From positions 20,623 to 84,622 of the forward strand of contig NZ_VTAV01000020.1 of assembly GCF_008180195.1 (NCBI RefSeq): DNA of 64,000 nucleotides, written 5' to 3'. Numbering within the stretch: position 1 is the first letter of the stretch; every line of letters begins with the position of its first letter. Made by a program: the position numbers and the translations under genes. Source of the DNA: Sphingobacterium phlebotomi (GTDB taxonomy: Bacteria; Bacteroidota; Bacteroidia; Sphingobacteriales; Sphingobacteriaceae). Shown one piece after another: positions 9,172 to 17,574 of this stretch. The notes under the pieces are model-generated. The model was not told where the DNA came from, did not search any database, and saw only the letters and a program-made list of their open reading frames with translations.

Positions 9172-9327
9172 ACCGATAAGGCGTTAACGCTGTATTTTTT
9201 CACGGGGCTTTTGTTTATCCTTTACCAAGCAACGATCGTATTGATTGCGCTCCCCCTGCTCGTAGCTATACTCTTATTCTACAAGTTTTTTCCATATGGT
9301 AAATTACGGGACAATCAGAATTCTTGA
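9172..9327 (+). pseudogene. Membrane-protein fragment without start codon
   Basis: An open frame of 51 codons with no ATG runs between the methyltransferase and the esterase gene and ends at a TGA at 9325-9327. It encodes a long hydrophobic helix (FTGLLFILYQATIVLIALPL, then LVAILLFYKFFPYGK) with a basic end, which looks like the last transmembrane helix and tail of a membrane protein. An in-frame TAA lies just before it. I interpret it as the remnant of a deleted gene; the family cannot be named. Confidence 0.4.
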
Positions 9328-9340
9328 GTTGCATCGTTAC

Positions 9341-9373
9341 GTTGCCTTACCATAAAATTTATTGTTATCTTTA
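9341..9373 (+). promoter_or_regulatory. Candidate promoter of the esterase gene
   Basis: GTTG (9341-9344) and TATCTTTA (9366-9373) are separated by 21 nt, near the Bacteroidota TTTG / TAnnTTTG pattern with one mismatch in each box. The predicted leader before the ATG at 9422 is about 40 nt. Confidence 0.4.
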
Positions 9374-9421
9374 TAAGGAGTAGCGTAAAAAGAGTGAATG
9401 TATTTGAAGTTATAAACAGTT

Positions 9422-10705
9422 ATGAAAATTACACTATATATTTTATGTAGTCTGTTATCCATTGTAAAGATCTTTGGACAGGACAAGAAAATTGATTGGC
9501 TAAAGCAGCACGCTATTGTACTCCATTTGGAAGACAGCACTGACCAGTTCGTACGTGACAAAGATGCATTAAAAAAAGCAATAGGAGATTCAAAATTGAT
9601 ATTGTTGGGTGAGGAAACGCATGGAGACGGAAAGGCGTTTGAGACAAAAGGAAACTTGATAAAGTTTCTACACGAGGAATTAGGATTTAGCGTACTTGCT
9701 TTTGAAAGCAGCCTCTATTTAGCAGAAAAGTCAAATCAATCCATGTCATCTTCAGCAGATCGAATGAGCACGTTGAGAGGCTCTACATACCCACATTGGT
9801 CTTGGACGGTAGAAATGCAGCCACTATTACAGTATATCACTGATAAAGCCACCTCAGAAAACCCGCTTCAGATTTCTGGATTTGACTACCAAGCAATTTC
9901 TAAAGTAGATCGTGAAGGATTTCCAATCGAGCTATTTAAAATATCGCGTGCCAAAAATATTCCATTTGCGGATCAAAGCGAACAAAATGATTATTTTATA
10001 TTCTACTCCTACCTTTCCAATTATTTCACCAACGTACCAAACGACATTACTCCGGAAACTATGCAAAGCTTATTGCATACTTTTACCTCCGTATCTGAAA
10101 AGTTCTTGCTGGGCCTAGAAAATGACGATAGTGATGCTGGAAAGCTTATCACTCAAACGCTGAGGAATCAAGTAGATGCCGCGCCTAGCTTAGTCGAAAA
10201 TTTTACGGCAAAAAGAACTGGTAAAAACTTTTCATCGAATACCCTAAGAGATTCTATAATGGCTGAGAATGTAATCTGGTTAAAAGAAAAACGGTATCCG
10301 AACGAAAAAATAATCATATGGGCGGCTAACTCGCATAACGCACGAAATATAAACAAAACGATGGGCGACTATCTTTTCAAGAAATATGGTCATGACCTAT
10401 ATTCTGTTGCTTTTGTAGCAAACGATGGAGAATGGGGCACAATCAATATGAAAAATAGCCGTCCTATAACGGAGGCAAAGGAAGACACTTTTGAAAACCT
10501 GTTTCATCGTACTGGTTATAGAGATTTCTTCTTGGACTTTAGAGAATTAAAGAACATGAATAATGGAAAATGGTTGTCAGAAGAAAGAATAATGCGACCC
10601 CATGGTTATTTTGAACAAACACAAAACTGGACTGAGGTGTATGACGCTGTAATTTTCAACGGTACAATGACACGGAGCCATCTTTTTAAGGTCTCGAAGG
10701 ATTAA
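9422..10705 (+). CDS. Erythromycin-esterase family protein
   Basis: 427 residues with a signal peptide (residues 1-19, ending IFGQ), so exported. The motif LGEETHGDGKAF after LILL is the catalytic Glu-His region of the Ere/EreA fold (PF05139), and NSHNAR in the second half is the other conserved site of the family, within IIIWAANSHNARN. Family members hydrolyse macrolide lactones, but many Bacteroidota homologues are not proven resistance enzymes and the natural substrate is open. The gene is monocistronic. The upstream region holds a gene fragment and a possible promoter. Confidence 0.88.
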   Translation: MKITLYILCSLLSIVKIFGQDKKIDWLKQHAIVLHLEDSTDQFVRDKDALKKAIGDSKLILLGEETHGDGKAFETKGNLIKFLHEELGFSVLAFESSLYLAEKSNQSMSSSADRMSTLRGSTYPHWSWTVEMQPLLQYITDKATSENPLQISGFDYQAISKVDREGFPIELFKISRAKNIPFADQSEQNDYFIFYSYLSNYFTNVPNDITPETMQSLLHTFTSVSEKFLLGLENDDSDAGKLITQTLRNQVDAAPSLVENFTAKRTGKNFSSNTLRDSIMAENVIWLKEKRYPNEKIIIWAANSHNARNINKTMGDYLFKKYGHDLYSVAFVANDGEWGTINMKNSRPITEAKEDTFENLFHRTGYRDFFLDFRELKNMNNGKWLSEERIMRPHGYFEQTQNWTEVYDAVIFNGTMTRSHLFKVSKD

Positions 10706-10768
10706 GTACATCAGGCACCCCTCACACAAAAGCGAATACAGTATCGTCCGCCTCGATAGATAAAAAAA

Positions 10769-10816
10769 GTTATTACGCTGTCACATATTTAACATGAAAT
10801 GTGTCTTATATAAAAA
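10769..10816 (+). repeat. 48-nt intergenic repeat, copy 1
   Basis: This stretch matches 29563-29610 at 42 of 48 positions without gaps. It contains an imperfect dyad, CACATATTT ... AAATGTG, around a short variable centre (at in this copy, gc in the other). It ends 11 nt before the start codon of the NTF2-like gene, so it forms that gene's promoter/leader. Role is unknown; operator, leader stem or mobile-element scar are possible. Confidence 0.6.
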
Positions 10817-10827
10817 GCATAAAATAG

Positions 10828-11217
10828 ATGAAGACATTATTGAGAGTAAAAACAGCCATTGAGGCATTTGTGAAAGCTGGCGACAACCGCGATGTAGCAG
10901 TATTAGAGAATATTTTACACGCCGGTTTTCAGAATATCCAAGACGGATTTTTTGATGAGAATGGAATTTTTGTATTCTCAAAATCAGATTATATCGAACT
11001 AATCAGAACGAAGAAATTCGGAGGAAGCCCCAGAAGTATTGCTTACAATTCCATCGAACAAACCGGCAATATTGCTACTGTACAGGTAAAATTGGAAAGT
11101 CAATATTTAATCTTTCATTCTTTGATAGTCTGCGTTCAAGAAAATGAGCACTGGAAAATAATAAACAACATTCCTACAATAGCAGTGAATATACCGCAGC
11201 AAGATGTCATCTGTTAA
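10828..11217 (+). CDS. Nuclear transport factor 2 (lumazine-binding-like) family protein
   Basis: 129 residues, cytoplasmic, the usual size of a single NTF2/SnoaL-like cone fold. The N-terminus KTAIEAFVKAGDNRDVAVLENILHAGFQN is the standard helix pair of this fold, followed by strands FVFSKSDYIELIRTKKFGGSPR and the closing sheet WKIINNIPTIAV. These proteins bind or convert small ligands; no catalytic residues can be assigned. The upstream region is the 48-nt repeat shared with the aldo/keto-reductase promoter region at 29.6 kb. Confidence 0.75.
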   Translation: MKTLLRVKTAIEAFVKAGDNRDVAVLENILHAGFQNIQDGFFDENGIFVFSKSDYIELIRTKKFGGSPRSIAYNSIEQTGNIATVQVKLESQYLIFHSLIVCVQENEHWKIINNIPTIAVNIPQQDVIC

Positions 11218-11258
11218 TCAATTTCGCCGAGCTTCACCATCCTAAAAAAGAAATGGAT

Positions 11259-12419
11259 TTAGTCCTTCCTAATTATAGCACGTATTTTCTCCATATCAAG
11301 CCTTCCTCCTTTTTTATAGTAAACGATCTTACCATTTCGATCTAACAACAGAACGCTGGGTACACTACTAATTCCCAGTTTACCACTCAATAGGCTTCCT
11401 CTATCCAAACTGTGCACCCAATCCATCTTATGCTCCTCTATACTATTAATAAAACTGGTCGAATCACGATCAATAGAAATACCGACTATCTTCAAGCTAT
11501 CTGCTGAAAACTCCTTTCGCAAGGCCTTTATATCCGGAATTTGCCGTATGCAGGGGCCGCACCAGCTCGCCCAGAAATCCAGCAGAACGAAGTTCTCTTT
11601 TTGGTCCTTAAAAACAATAGTGTCTCCAGAGATATCTTTGAAATGAATATCTGGCATCGTTTCACCCTCCTTTAAAAGCACCGGAGATATTTTTTGCTGC
11701 AGTTCATCGGCTATCTTTTTTCCTTCACCGGTATTTCTGAATTCTTCTGGGAATGTATTGTTGTAATAGGCTAATAACGTTGTATAATATTCAGAATCAT
11801 TTTCGACAGATTTTGCAAATGAAAGTACTTGATTTTTAAAATAGTAAAAGGAAAAAAAGTCTTTCGCGTATGGCACAAGGAAATCCATTGATTTAGCGTT
11901 TATGGATTTCGCTAACTTGGCAAGTTCATATTTTAAGGAATCATTCGTGCGAACCGCTCGACCATGTTTTATATATATATCGCTTACTTTTTGCAACTCT
12001 GACGTTTGTCCACGTCTCAGTTCCCGATAAATATCATTTGATACGGTATCATAAATAGCCGTAAGATTGGTATTGCTATCTGTATAAAATGGGGCATTCC
12101 CTCTGTTGGCATCATAGAATAGATTTAAAACAGCGACATTACTATCTATAAAGAATTCATCAAAATTTTTGCGATCATAAACAACGGAGATTGTCGGGCG
12201 GCTCGTATAAATAGGTTTGTCAACGATGATGGTAGTATCTCCCTGGTTCAGGTCGACGATATCTAAAACAATGCCGTCATCGAAATGCACGACCAACTTT
12301 TCCTTGTCAATACCAGTAAGATTTATCTTAAGGTGCACATGGTCTTGCCCATACGCCAGCCCAGAAAGCGTCAATGATAGCGTTAAAACAAGTAAAAACT
12401 GTAATCTAGCAACCAACAT
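11259..12419 (-). CDS. TlpA-like thioredoxin-domain protein
   Basis: 386 residues with a signal peptide (ALSLTLSGLAYGQ). An N-terminal domain of about 220 residues, rich in beta-strands and then helices, is the DUF4369/DUF5106-type region that often precedes TlpA in Bacteroidota. The thioredoxin domain begins near residue 250 with VLLDFWASWCGPCIRQIPD: the CxxC is C-G-P-C, and the cis-proline region reads SSVPSVLLLDR. It probably reduces or shuffles disulfides in the periplasm, as in ResA/TlpA proteins. It is divergent from an AraC regulator, which may control it. Confidence 0.88.
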   Translation of the reverse strand: MLVARLQFLLVLTLSLTLSGLAYGQDHVHLKINLTGIDKEKLVVHFDDGIVLDIVDLNQGDTTIIVDKPIYTSRPTISVVYDRKNFDEFFIDSNVAVLNLFYDANRGNAPFYTDSNTNLTAIYDTVSNDIYRELRRGQTSELQKVSDIYIKHGRAVRTNDSLKYELAKLAKSINAKSMDFLVPYAKDFFSFYYFKNQVLSFAKSVENDSEYYTTLLAYYNNTFPEEFRNTGEGKKIADELQQKISPVLLKEGETMPDIHFKDISGDTIVFKDQKENFVLLDFWASWCGPCIRQIPDIKALRKEFSADSLKIVGISIDRDSTSFINSIEEHKMDWVHSLDRGSLLSGKLGISSVPSVLLLDRNGKIVYYKKGGRLDMEKIRAIIRKD

Positions 12420-12596
12420 ATAATAATTTTTAAAAACATTGAAAAGATATAATTCTAAATTTACCTAATAATTTGATGTAAAGAATATGATTAACATTTG
12501 TTAACGGCAGCACCGGTTTCGATAAAAGAGTAATTTGACGAAATTTGATATTGGCGCTGAAAAAAATGTTTAATTTCGATTATAAAATCAAATAGA

Positions 12597-13445
12597 ATGG
12601 TCGTAGATTACCAAAAGATTGATTTATTTGGAAAATCATTTATCCAAAAAGTGGTTTTAAAACCGCCTTTCCAATTCGCTTTCCCTGTTGCGGATCAGGC
12701 CTGTTTTCTGTATATGCTCAAAGGTGAAATGCACTACCAGTTTGACGAAGATTCCGTAGAAATACCGACCAACCACTCCTTGTTACTCAACTGCGTACAT
12801 TCGGGGAGACAAATACAGGAATCAAAGAGTAATGGTAATGGCGAAGTAGTCATCGTTACTTTCCATCGGGAAATCTTAAAGAAAATCTATCAAAAAGAAC
12901 TACCTTTTGTACTGCAGCAAAGCAATAAAGCTTCCAATCAGTCGAGCGGAACAATGAACAACGATTTCCTAATTCAGAAATACGTCGAAGGGTTGTTGTT
13001 TTATTTTGAAAACCCATCCTTGGTCCATGAAGAAATCTTGATTCTAAAACTGAAAGAGATTATTCTCTTGCTCTCACAAACGCAAGACGCATATATAGTA
13101 CAGGTTATATTATCACAGCTTTTTTCACCGATCACCTATACTTTCAGACAGGTTATAGAGGAAAATATTTTTTCGCAGATCAGCGTAGGAGAACTGGCAC
13201 AGAAAACCAATCTGAGCGTCTCTTCTTTCAAAAGAGAATTTAAAAAACTATATAACGACAGCCCCGCCAACTATATCAAAACAGAACGACTGAAAAGGGC
13301 AGCGGAACTCCTTTTAATTTCGGATAACCGCATCACTGATATCGCATTCGATTGTGGATTCAACGACTTGGCTAATTTTACAAAAAGCTTTCACGATAAA
13401 TATGGTACTACGCCAAGCAATTATCGGACTACCATTTTACGATAA
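12597..13445 (+). CDS. AraC family transcriptional regulator
   Basis: 282 residues. The N-terminal half is a cupin-like sensing domain (LKGEMHYQFDEDSVEIPTNHSLLL). The C-terminal 100 residues hold both AraC helix-turn-helices: ISVGELAQKTNLSVSSFKREF followed by SPANYIKTERLKRAAELL and ITDIAFDCGFNDLANFTKSFHDKYGTTPSNYR. Members are activators or repressors of neighbouring genes. Likely targets are the downstream membrane protein (13619) or the divergent TlpA gene. It is followed by an intrinsic terminator-like hairpin. Confidence 0.9.
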   Translation: MVVDYQKIDLFGKSFIQKVVLKPPFQFAFPVADQACFLYMLKGEMHYQFDEDSVEIPTNHSLLLNCVHSGRQIQESKSNGNGEVVIVTFHREILKKIYQKELPFVLQQSNKASNQSSGTMNNDFLIQKYVEGLLFYFENPSLVHEEILILKLKEIILLLSQTQDAYIVQVILSQLFSPITYTFRQVIEENIFSQISVGELAQKTNLSVSSFKREFKKLYNDSPANYIKTERLKRAAELLLISDNRITDIAFDCGFNDLANFTKSFHDKYGTTPSNYRTTILR

Positions 13446-13450
13446 AGGAC

Positions 13451-13490
13451 ATAAGGCAATCAACCAGCCCATTCCTTTGCCTTATCAATT
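13451..13490 (+). terminator. Intrinsic terminator after the AraC gene
   Basis: Nine-base arms ataaggcaa (13451-13459) and ttgccttat (13477-13485) pair perfectly around a 17-nt loop, followed by a T-rich run after caa. It lies 6 nt past the AraC stop codon. Confidence 0.6.
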
Positions 13491-13618
13491 TTTCCAAAAT
13501 TTACTTGATCGTCTTTTTACTCTGGTCTTTATTACCAAGTAAATGAGCCGATTCACAAAGTGTTATCGTTATCCGAATTGCAACTTTGTCCTATCAATAA
13601 ATTCAAATTTAAAATATT

Positions 13619-14116
13619 ATGGGACTATCAAATTTAGGATTATTTCACACCGTAGTAGGTGTTGTTGCCATTATCGCCGCTGCAGTGGATTTCACAAAAG
13701 TTGGCAAAGTTGACTTAAGCCAATTGACAGGAAAAATTTATTTTTACGGAACACTGATAACTTCACTTACCGCATTGGGCTTGTCTAAAGCCGGTGGATT
13801 TAATGTGGGACACGTATTCTCCCTGCTTATTGTTATTTTGATCGTTATAGCCTATGTGTTGCATATTAAAAGACCAGGTAACAACAAATATCGCTATTAT
13901 GAAAATTTCCTGTTGTCATTAAGCTTTTTCTTATCCCTCATACCAACCGTAAACGAAACATTTACTCGTGTACCGGTATCAAAACCCCTAGCGGCAGGAC
14001 CAACGGATCCGATCATCGCACAAACACTGCTCGTCCTTTTTATTCTATTTGTACTAGGTTCTGTACTTCAGTTTAGGAAACAGAAGAAAATTAATAATGC
14101 TATTCGCCAAGACTAG
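13619..14116 (+). CDS. Small multi-pass membrane protein
   Basis: 165 residues with four hydrophobic segments: LFHTVVGVVAIIAAAVDF, FYGTLITSLTALGLS, HVFSLLIVILIVIAYVLHI, and a C-terminal TLLVLFILFVLGSVLQF followed by a basic tail (RKQKKINNAIRQD). The layout resembles DUF2306-like or DoxX-like membrane proteins, but I cannot name a family. It lies downstream of an AraC regulator, separated by a terminator, so regulation in trans by that protein is conceivable. Confidence 0.65.
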   Translation: MGLSNLGLFHTVVGVVAIIAAAVDFTKVGKVDLSQLTGKIYFYGTLITSLTALGLSKAGGFNVGHVFSLLIVILIVIAYVLHIKRPGNNKYRYYENFLLSLSFFLSLIPTVNETFTRVPVSKPLAAGPTDPIIAQTLLVLFILFVLGSVLQFRKQKKINNAIRQD

Positions 14117-14135
14117 GCATCAGCATTTTCACCGC

Positions 14136-14180
14136 TATATAGATCCATGTATTCATCATAGAAATATACGGATCTATGTA
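14136..14180. terminator. Bidirectional terminator-like hairpin
   Basis: The arms tatatagatcc (14136-14146) and ggatctatgta (14170-14180) pair over 11 positions with one G-T pair. It sits between the plus-strand membrane-protein gene and the convergent minus-strand SH3-like gene, where a shared transcription stop would be expected. Confidence 0.5.
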
Positions 14181-14195
14181 CAAGGTATTGATTAT

Positions 14196-15059
14196 TTATT
14201 GTTTCGGACTAATCTGCTTACCATCCCATGAGTACTTCTGTCGATGTTTAGTCTCCGAATATTGCAACTCCTCCGCTTCATAATCGATGACCTCTCCCTG
14301 CACAATATCTTTAATGATTAGTCCGGCTTCTAAGTGATGCTCTACAGGAAACAGTATCTTCTCTTCATAATAGCTTACGCCGGCATCACTCACTGAACTT
14401 TTAGAAAACATATCGACAAAATTTTCACCGTTCCACCCAAGATAATAGTGTGTGGTAGGAATTCCACATGCCTCACCATAGAAACCAACTCGGTGAATAT
14501 ACTGTAGACCTTCCAAACCCATATTAGGCAAAAGCTTGCTTTCTGTATAGGTTTGACCATTTCTATAGACAGGGTAATGACTTCTGCCCATTAACTTGTT
14601 ATCTGGGGTCAAATACTTCACTTCGCAGATATACGCGTTCCCACCATATTCCGAAGGCTTCTCGTAGCGTAATAACCCGTGGATGAACTGGTTACCTTGA
14701 TCGTCGACTTGACGCCCTAAAGCGAGCAACCCCAGCCAGATAAATCCTTTTTTTATGTGTCCATTTTTTTCATATTGAACCTCGTGCCAAGGGGCTTCAT
14801 ACCCACGAATAGTACGTTCGTTATAACCATCACTCGTTATGAGCAGCATGGTTCCGTGCGTTAATGAATCTAAAAGATTGCCATCTGTATCGGGATAGTC
14901 TCGAATATACGCGACATCTGCAAAAACATAGGCTGTATCTCCTTTCTGCTTGTTCCATAAGTTATATCCCTCATAGACCTGATAAGCGGCTGGTGTATCC
15001 AGTTGTGCATACGTCGCGAAAGAAACCAGCATGGAGAATAGTAGGTGAAAGCTCTTCAT
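14196..15059 (-). CDS. Exported protein with SH3-like domain
   Basis: 287 residues with a signal peptide (LLFSMLVSFATYAQ). Residues about 40-115 (ADVAYIRDYPDTDGNLLDSL, then a turn and GFIWLGLLALGR) show the pattern of bacterial SH3 (SH3b) domains, which usually bind peptidoglycan or act in protein contacts. The remaining 170 residues are beta-rich with many aromatics and are not recognised. An envelope role is inferred. It is monocistronic, convergent with the membrane-protein gene at 13619. Confidence 0.65.
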   Translation of the reverse strand: MKSFHLLFSMLVSFATYAQLDTPAAYQVYEGYNLWNKQKGDTAYVFADVAYIRDYPDTDGNLLDSLTHGTMLLITSDGYNERTIRGYEAPWHEVQYEKNGHIKKGFIWLGLLALGRQVDDQGNQFIHGLLRYEKPSEYGGNAYICEVKYLTPDNKLMGRSHYPVYRNGQTYTESKLLPNMGLEGLQYIHRVGFYGEACGIPTTHYYLGWNGENFVDMFSKSSVSDAGVSYYEEKILFPVEHHLEAGLIIKDIVQGEVIDYEAEELQYSETKHRQKYSWDGKQISPKQ

Positions 15060-15171
15060 CGCTCAAAATAAATAAAAATATAGAAACAGTACAATAGCTA
15101 AAATCTGGTAATTCTAACTGGAATGAGCTTATCACAATCTGTGATAACCGATCCGGTTCCAGCTTGCCGTA

Positions 15172-15537
15172 TTAATCAGTCTTGCCATGCAATCTATTTC
15201 TATAGAAAACACCCCAATTTGCGATTTCATCTATAATCGGTTCCATCGTTTTTCCATATTCCGTGACTTCATATTCAACTGTTATGGGTTTTGTGTCGAC
15301 GACAGTCCTCGTTACAAGTTGGTTCATTTCTAAATCCTGCAATTCTTTGGAAAGCATTTTGGCGGCAATACCATCAATCTCTCGTAAAAGATCCATAAAT
15401 CGCATTTTCCCACCTTGCAAAAGTGTTCCTAGGATATGTATTTTCCATTTACCTGACAAGACTTGCATTGTGTCTGTTATTGCCGTTATTCTAACCTTAC
15501 ATTCTAAGGACTTCGTAACCGTTTTCCTCTTTATCAT
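15172..15537 (-). CDS. HxlR family transcriptional regulator
   Basis: 121 residues, the normal length of this winged-helix family. VLSGKWKIHILGTLLQGGKMRFMDLLREIDGIAAKMLSKELQDLEMNQLVTR carries the HxlR helix-turn-helix, and PITVEYEVTEYGKTMEPIIDEIANWG is the wing and dimerisation helix. A cysteine is found upstream of the GKW segment (Cys13, in ECKVR), the redox- or electrophile-sensing position in YodB/HypR-like members. It is divergent from the YceI lipoprotein gene and shares with it a 42-bp palindrome, its probable operator. Confidence 0.92.
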   Translation of the reverse strand: MIKRKTVTKSLECKVRITAITDTMQVLSGKWKIHILGTLLQGGKMRFMDLLREIDGIAAKMLSKELQDLEMNQLVTRTVVDTKPITVEYEVTEYGKTMEPIIDEIANWGVFYRNRLHGKTD

Positions 15538-15550
15538 ACTGGATTTTTTT

Positions 15551-15558
15551 CAAAAATA
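15551..15558 (-). promoter_or_regulatory. -7 element of the HxlR promoter
   Basis: Reads TATTTTTG on the minus strand, an exact TAnnTTTG match, 13 nt before the HxlR start. An ATTG exactly 20 nt further upstream lies inside one arm of the palindrome at 15570-15611, so a bound dimer would block this promoter. Confidence 0.55.
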
Positions 15559-15569
15559 AACAAACGAAG

Positions 15570-15611
15570 ATTACTTACCAATTGGAAACTAGTTTCCAAT
15601 TGGTAAGTAAT
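15570..15611. promoter_or_regulatory. 42-bp perfect palindrome, probable HxlR operator
   Basis: The left arm is a followed by ttacttaccaattggaaact (15570-15590) and the right arm (15591-15611) is its exact reverse complement, so all 42 bases are symmetric with no spacer. It lies between the divergent HxlR and YceI genes. HxlR proteins bind as dimers to dyads between divergent genes. The arm overlaps the -33 region of the regulator's own promoter and ends beside that of yceI, suggesting control of both. Confidence 0.75.
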
Positions 15612-15635
15612 GCATTTTTTAAACCGACCTTATAT

Positions 15636-15643
15636 TACCTTTG
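15636..15643 (+). promoter_or_regulatory. -7 element of the yceI promoter
   Basis: TACCTTTG is an exact TAnnTTTG match, 35 nt before the YceI start codon and 24 nt after the end of the palindrome. The -33 zone falls in the T-rich run immediately beside the palindrome. Confidence 0.55.
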
Positions 15644-15678
15644 CAGCGCTATTTAGACATCAATAACAGTAAATAAAA

Positions 15679-16359
15679 ATGAGAAAACTATCAGCTTTAA
15701 CAATCGTTGCCGCGTTAGCATTCGCGGCTTGTGGAGGTAATTCCAACGCGGACAAAGTACAGACATCAACAGCGCAAGAGGTTGCAACGGAAAAAGGTAC
15801 CGTATTCCAGCTTGATCGTGCGAGCAGCTCTATAAAATGGAAAGCCTACCATAAAGGTGGTTTCGATCCTCGGTTTGGAACACTGGAGAGTGAAGGAACC
15901 CTGACACTGGAAAATGATGCGATTGCAAGTGGTAAATTCACCATCGACATGAATTCTTTGCGCACGGATGATGATGCTGTAGATGTAGCGAAAACAGGCG
16001 GAAAGACGGCTGCTGATTTAGATGGGCATTTAAAAAACGAAGACTTTTTCGAAGTTGAAAAATATCCTACATCGAAATTGGAAATCACTTCTGTAAGATC
16101 TTTTGATCCTGCAAAAGATCAAAGTGTACTAGCGGATGCAACAAACGTTATTAGTGGTAATCTAACAATAAAGGAAAAAACGGTAAATATATCTTTCCCA
16201 GCGAAAGTATCCATCAATGAAAACGAAGTAATTGTACAATCGAAATTCACTATTAATAGACAGGATTGGGGCCTTACTTACGGAACGGATGGCGATCCTA
16301 AAGATTGGATGATTTCACAAGAGGTTGACTTGGAATTTGATATCACCGCAAAAAAATAA
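15679..16359 (+). CDS. YceI family lipoprotein
   Basis: 226 residues. A lipoprotein signal ends FAAC at Cys18. The rest is a YceI domain (lipocalin-like barrel that binds isoprenoids such as polyprenols or ubiquinone-like lipids): RASSSIKWKAYHKGGF, then SEGTLTLENDAIASGKFTIDM, HLKNEDFFEVEKYPTSKLEI and a final VSINENEVIVQSKFTINRQDWG. HLKxxDFFDVxKYP is the family signature. Divergent HxlR and the palindrome suggest induction by an electrophile or redox signal. Confidence 0.92.
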   Translation: MRKLSALTIVAALAFAACGGNSNADKVQTSTAQEVATEKGTVFQLDRASSSIKWKAYHKGGFDPRFGTLESEGTLTLENDAIASGKFTIDMNSLRTDDDAVDVAKTGGKTAADLDGHLKNEDFFEVEKYPTSKLEITSVRSFDPAKDQSVLADATNVISGNLTIKEKTVNISFPAKVSINENEVIVQSKFTINRQDWGLTYGTDGDPKDWMISQEVDLEFDITAKK

Positions 16360-16413
16360 ATATCGCTGTTCACTAGATGGCTTCAATGCGAAAAACCATC
16401 TACTGGAGAGCAG

Positions 16414-16460
16414 AGAGGCGGGCATCTGTAACATTCCCGCCTCTTCGTTAGATTTTTGTG
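16414..16460 (+). terminator. Strong intrinsic terminator after yceI
   Basis: GC-rich arms agaggcggg (16414-16422) and cccgcctct (16436-16444) pair perfectly across 13 nt, followed by a T-run at 16453-16457. A second, weaker stem, tagatgg (16374-16380) with ccatcta (16396-16402), lies just before it. Together they separate yceI from the convergent quinone oxidoreductase gene. Confidence 0.75.
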
Positions 16461-16474
16461 CTTATACAGCGAAA

Positions 16475-17461
16475 CTACGGTTTCAATATCACACTGCCTG
16501 TTGTTTTTCTGGATTCTATATCAGAATGGGCATGGGCAGCTTGGCATAATGGATAAACAAGAGAAGCTTCCAAAATAATCTTGCCATTCATCAATAGATC
16601 AAATATCTCAGTTAATCCTTTACCGCTTTTGTCCTGGTACAACGGGTAGTTATTCAGCGCATCAAACGCAAATTTGATATTTCTGCTTTCCATCAGCTCT
16701 TTATCAATCTCAGGCATCCCAGACGACCATCCATACAAAACGGCGCTGCCACCATCTTTTAATATAGACAGGGATTTTTCGAAAGTGGCTTTACCGATAC
16801 CATCATAAAAAACATCGATACCTTTTCCACCGGTATAAGAATGAACAGCCGTTACCAAATCTTCCGAACTTAAATCAATCACCTGTGTAAAACCTCGCTT
16901 TACCGCAATCTTCTTTTTCGCTTCACTTCCTACCGTTCCGATAACATTTGCTCCCAGAGCTTTCGCCCACTGACTTAAAATACTGCCCACACCTCCGGTC
17001 ACACCATGAATCAAAACCACTTCAGCAGGTTTTAATGCATGACTTTGTTTCAGCAACATATGAGCCGTAAGCCCTTTTATCATGACCGAAGCCGCTAAGT
17101 CAAATGGAATTTCACTAGGAAGCTTGAATATCTCATGTTGATCGATATTTCTGCTTTCGGTATAAGCACCAAATGTTTTATAATAGGCAACATGATCGCC
17201 TACTTTATAATCGACAACCTCAGGACCAATCTCTTTTACTATACCTGCAGCTTCAAATCCAATGATGACCGGGTAATTTTCTACGGGAAAAGAACCGTTT
17301 CTGTAGTAAATATCGAAAAAGTTTACGCCAATGGACTGCTGAGCAATCTGTACTTCATTTGTTTTGGGACGCAGTAAGTTTCCGTGTTGGTATTCCAATA
17401 CTTCCGGTGTCCCAGTTGTCTTTAGTTGTACAAAACCTGTTGTTTTATGATCGTGTTCCAT
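16475..17461 (-). CDS. Zinc-independent quinone oxidoreductase (MDR/Qor family)
   Basis: 328 residues. The MDR fold is recognisable by an N-terminal GroES-like domain (VIIGFEAAGIVKEIG), the NADPH-binding loop VLIHGVTGGVGSILSQWAKALGANVIGTV near residues 146-174, and GGKGIDVFYDGIGKATFEKSL. The catalytic zinc Cys/His set of alcohol dehydrogenases is absent, as in QorA. The enzyme would reduce quinones or enones with NADPH. Divergent from an HxlR regulator with a dyad between them, the typical layout of electrophile-induced quinone reductases. Confidence 0.9.
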   Translation of the reverse strand: MEHDHKTTGFVQLKTTGTPEVLEYQHGNLLRPKTNEVQIAQQSIGVNFFDIYYRNGSFPVENYPVIIGFEAAGIVKEIGPEVVDYKVGDHVAYYKTFGAYTESRNIDQHEIFKLPSEIPFDLAASVMIKGLTAHMLLKQSHALKPAEVVLIHGVTGGVGSILSQWAKALGANVIGTVGSEAKKKIAVKRGFTQVIDLSSEDLVTAVHSYTGGKGIDVFYDGIGKATFEKSLSILKDGGSAVLYGWSSGMPEIDKELMESRNIKFAFDALNNYPLYQDKSGKGLTEIFDLLMNGKIILEASLVYPLCQAAHAHSDIESRKTTGSVILKP

Positions 17462-17486
17462 AATATTGTATTATAAATTTCTGATA

Positions 17487-17494
17487 CAAAATTA
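17487..17494 (-). promoter_or_regulatory. -7 element of the quinone oxidoreductase promoter
   Basis: Reads TAATTTTG on the minus strand, an exact TAnnTTTG match, 25 nt before the start codon. Confidence 0.5.
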
Positions 17495-17521
17495 CCGCGT
17501 ATCATACAGATATGCACTATC

Positions 17522-17557
17522 ACTTTCATAGGGGGAAGCACTTCCCTCGAGGAAAGT
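17522..17557. promoter_or_regulatory. Nested inverted repeat, probable HxlR operator
   Basis: Inner arms gggaag (17533-17538) and cttccc (17541-17546) are separated by only ca. Outer arms actttc (17522-17527) and gaaagt (17552-17557) pair symmetrically about the same centre. The element lies in the 113-nt gap between the divergent quinone oxidoreductase and HxlR genes and just upstream of the regulator's -7 box. Confidence 0.6.
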
Positions 17558-17574
17558 TTTTGTAAATTTGGAGT

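Noticed and set aside
12544..12578. TTTG and TAATTTCG as a promoter for the AraC gene at 12597
   Set aside because: The spacing is 23 nt, outside the usual 19-21, and the -7 box deviates, so it was not listed.
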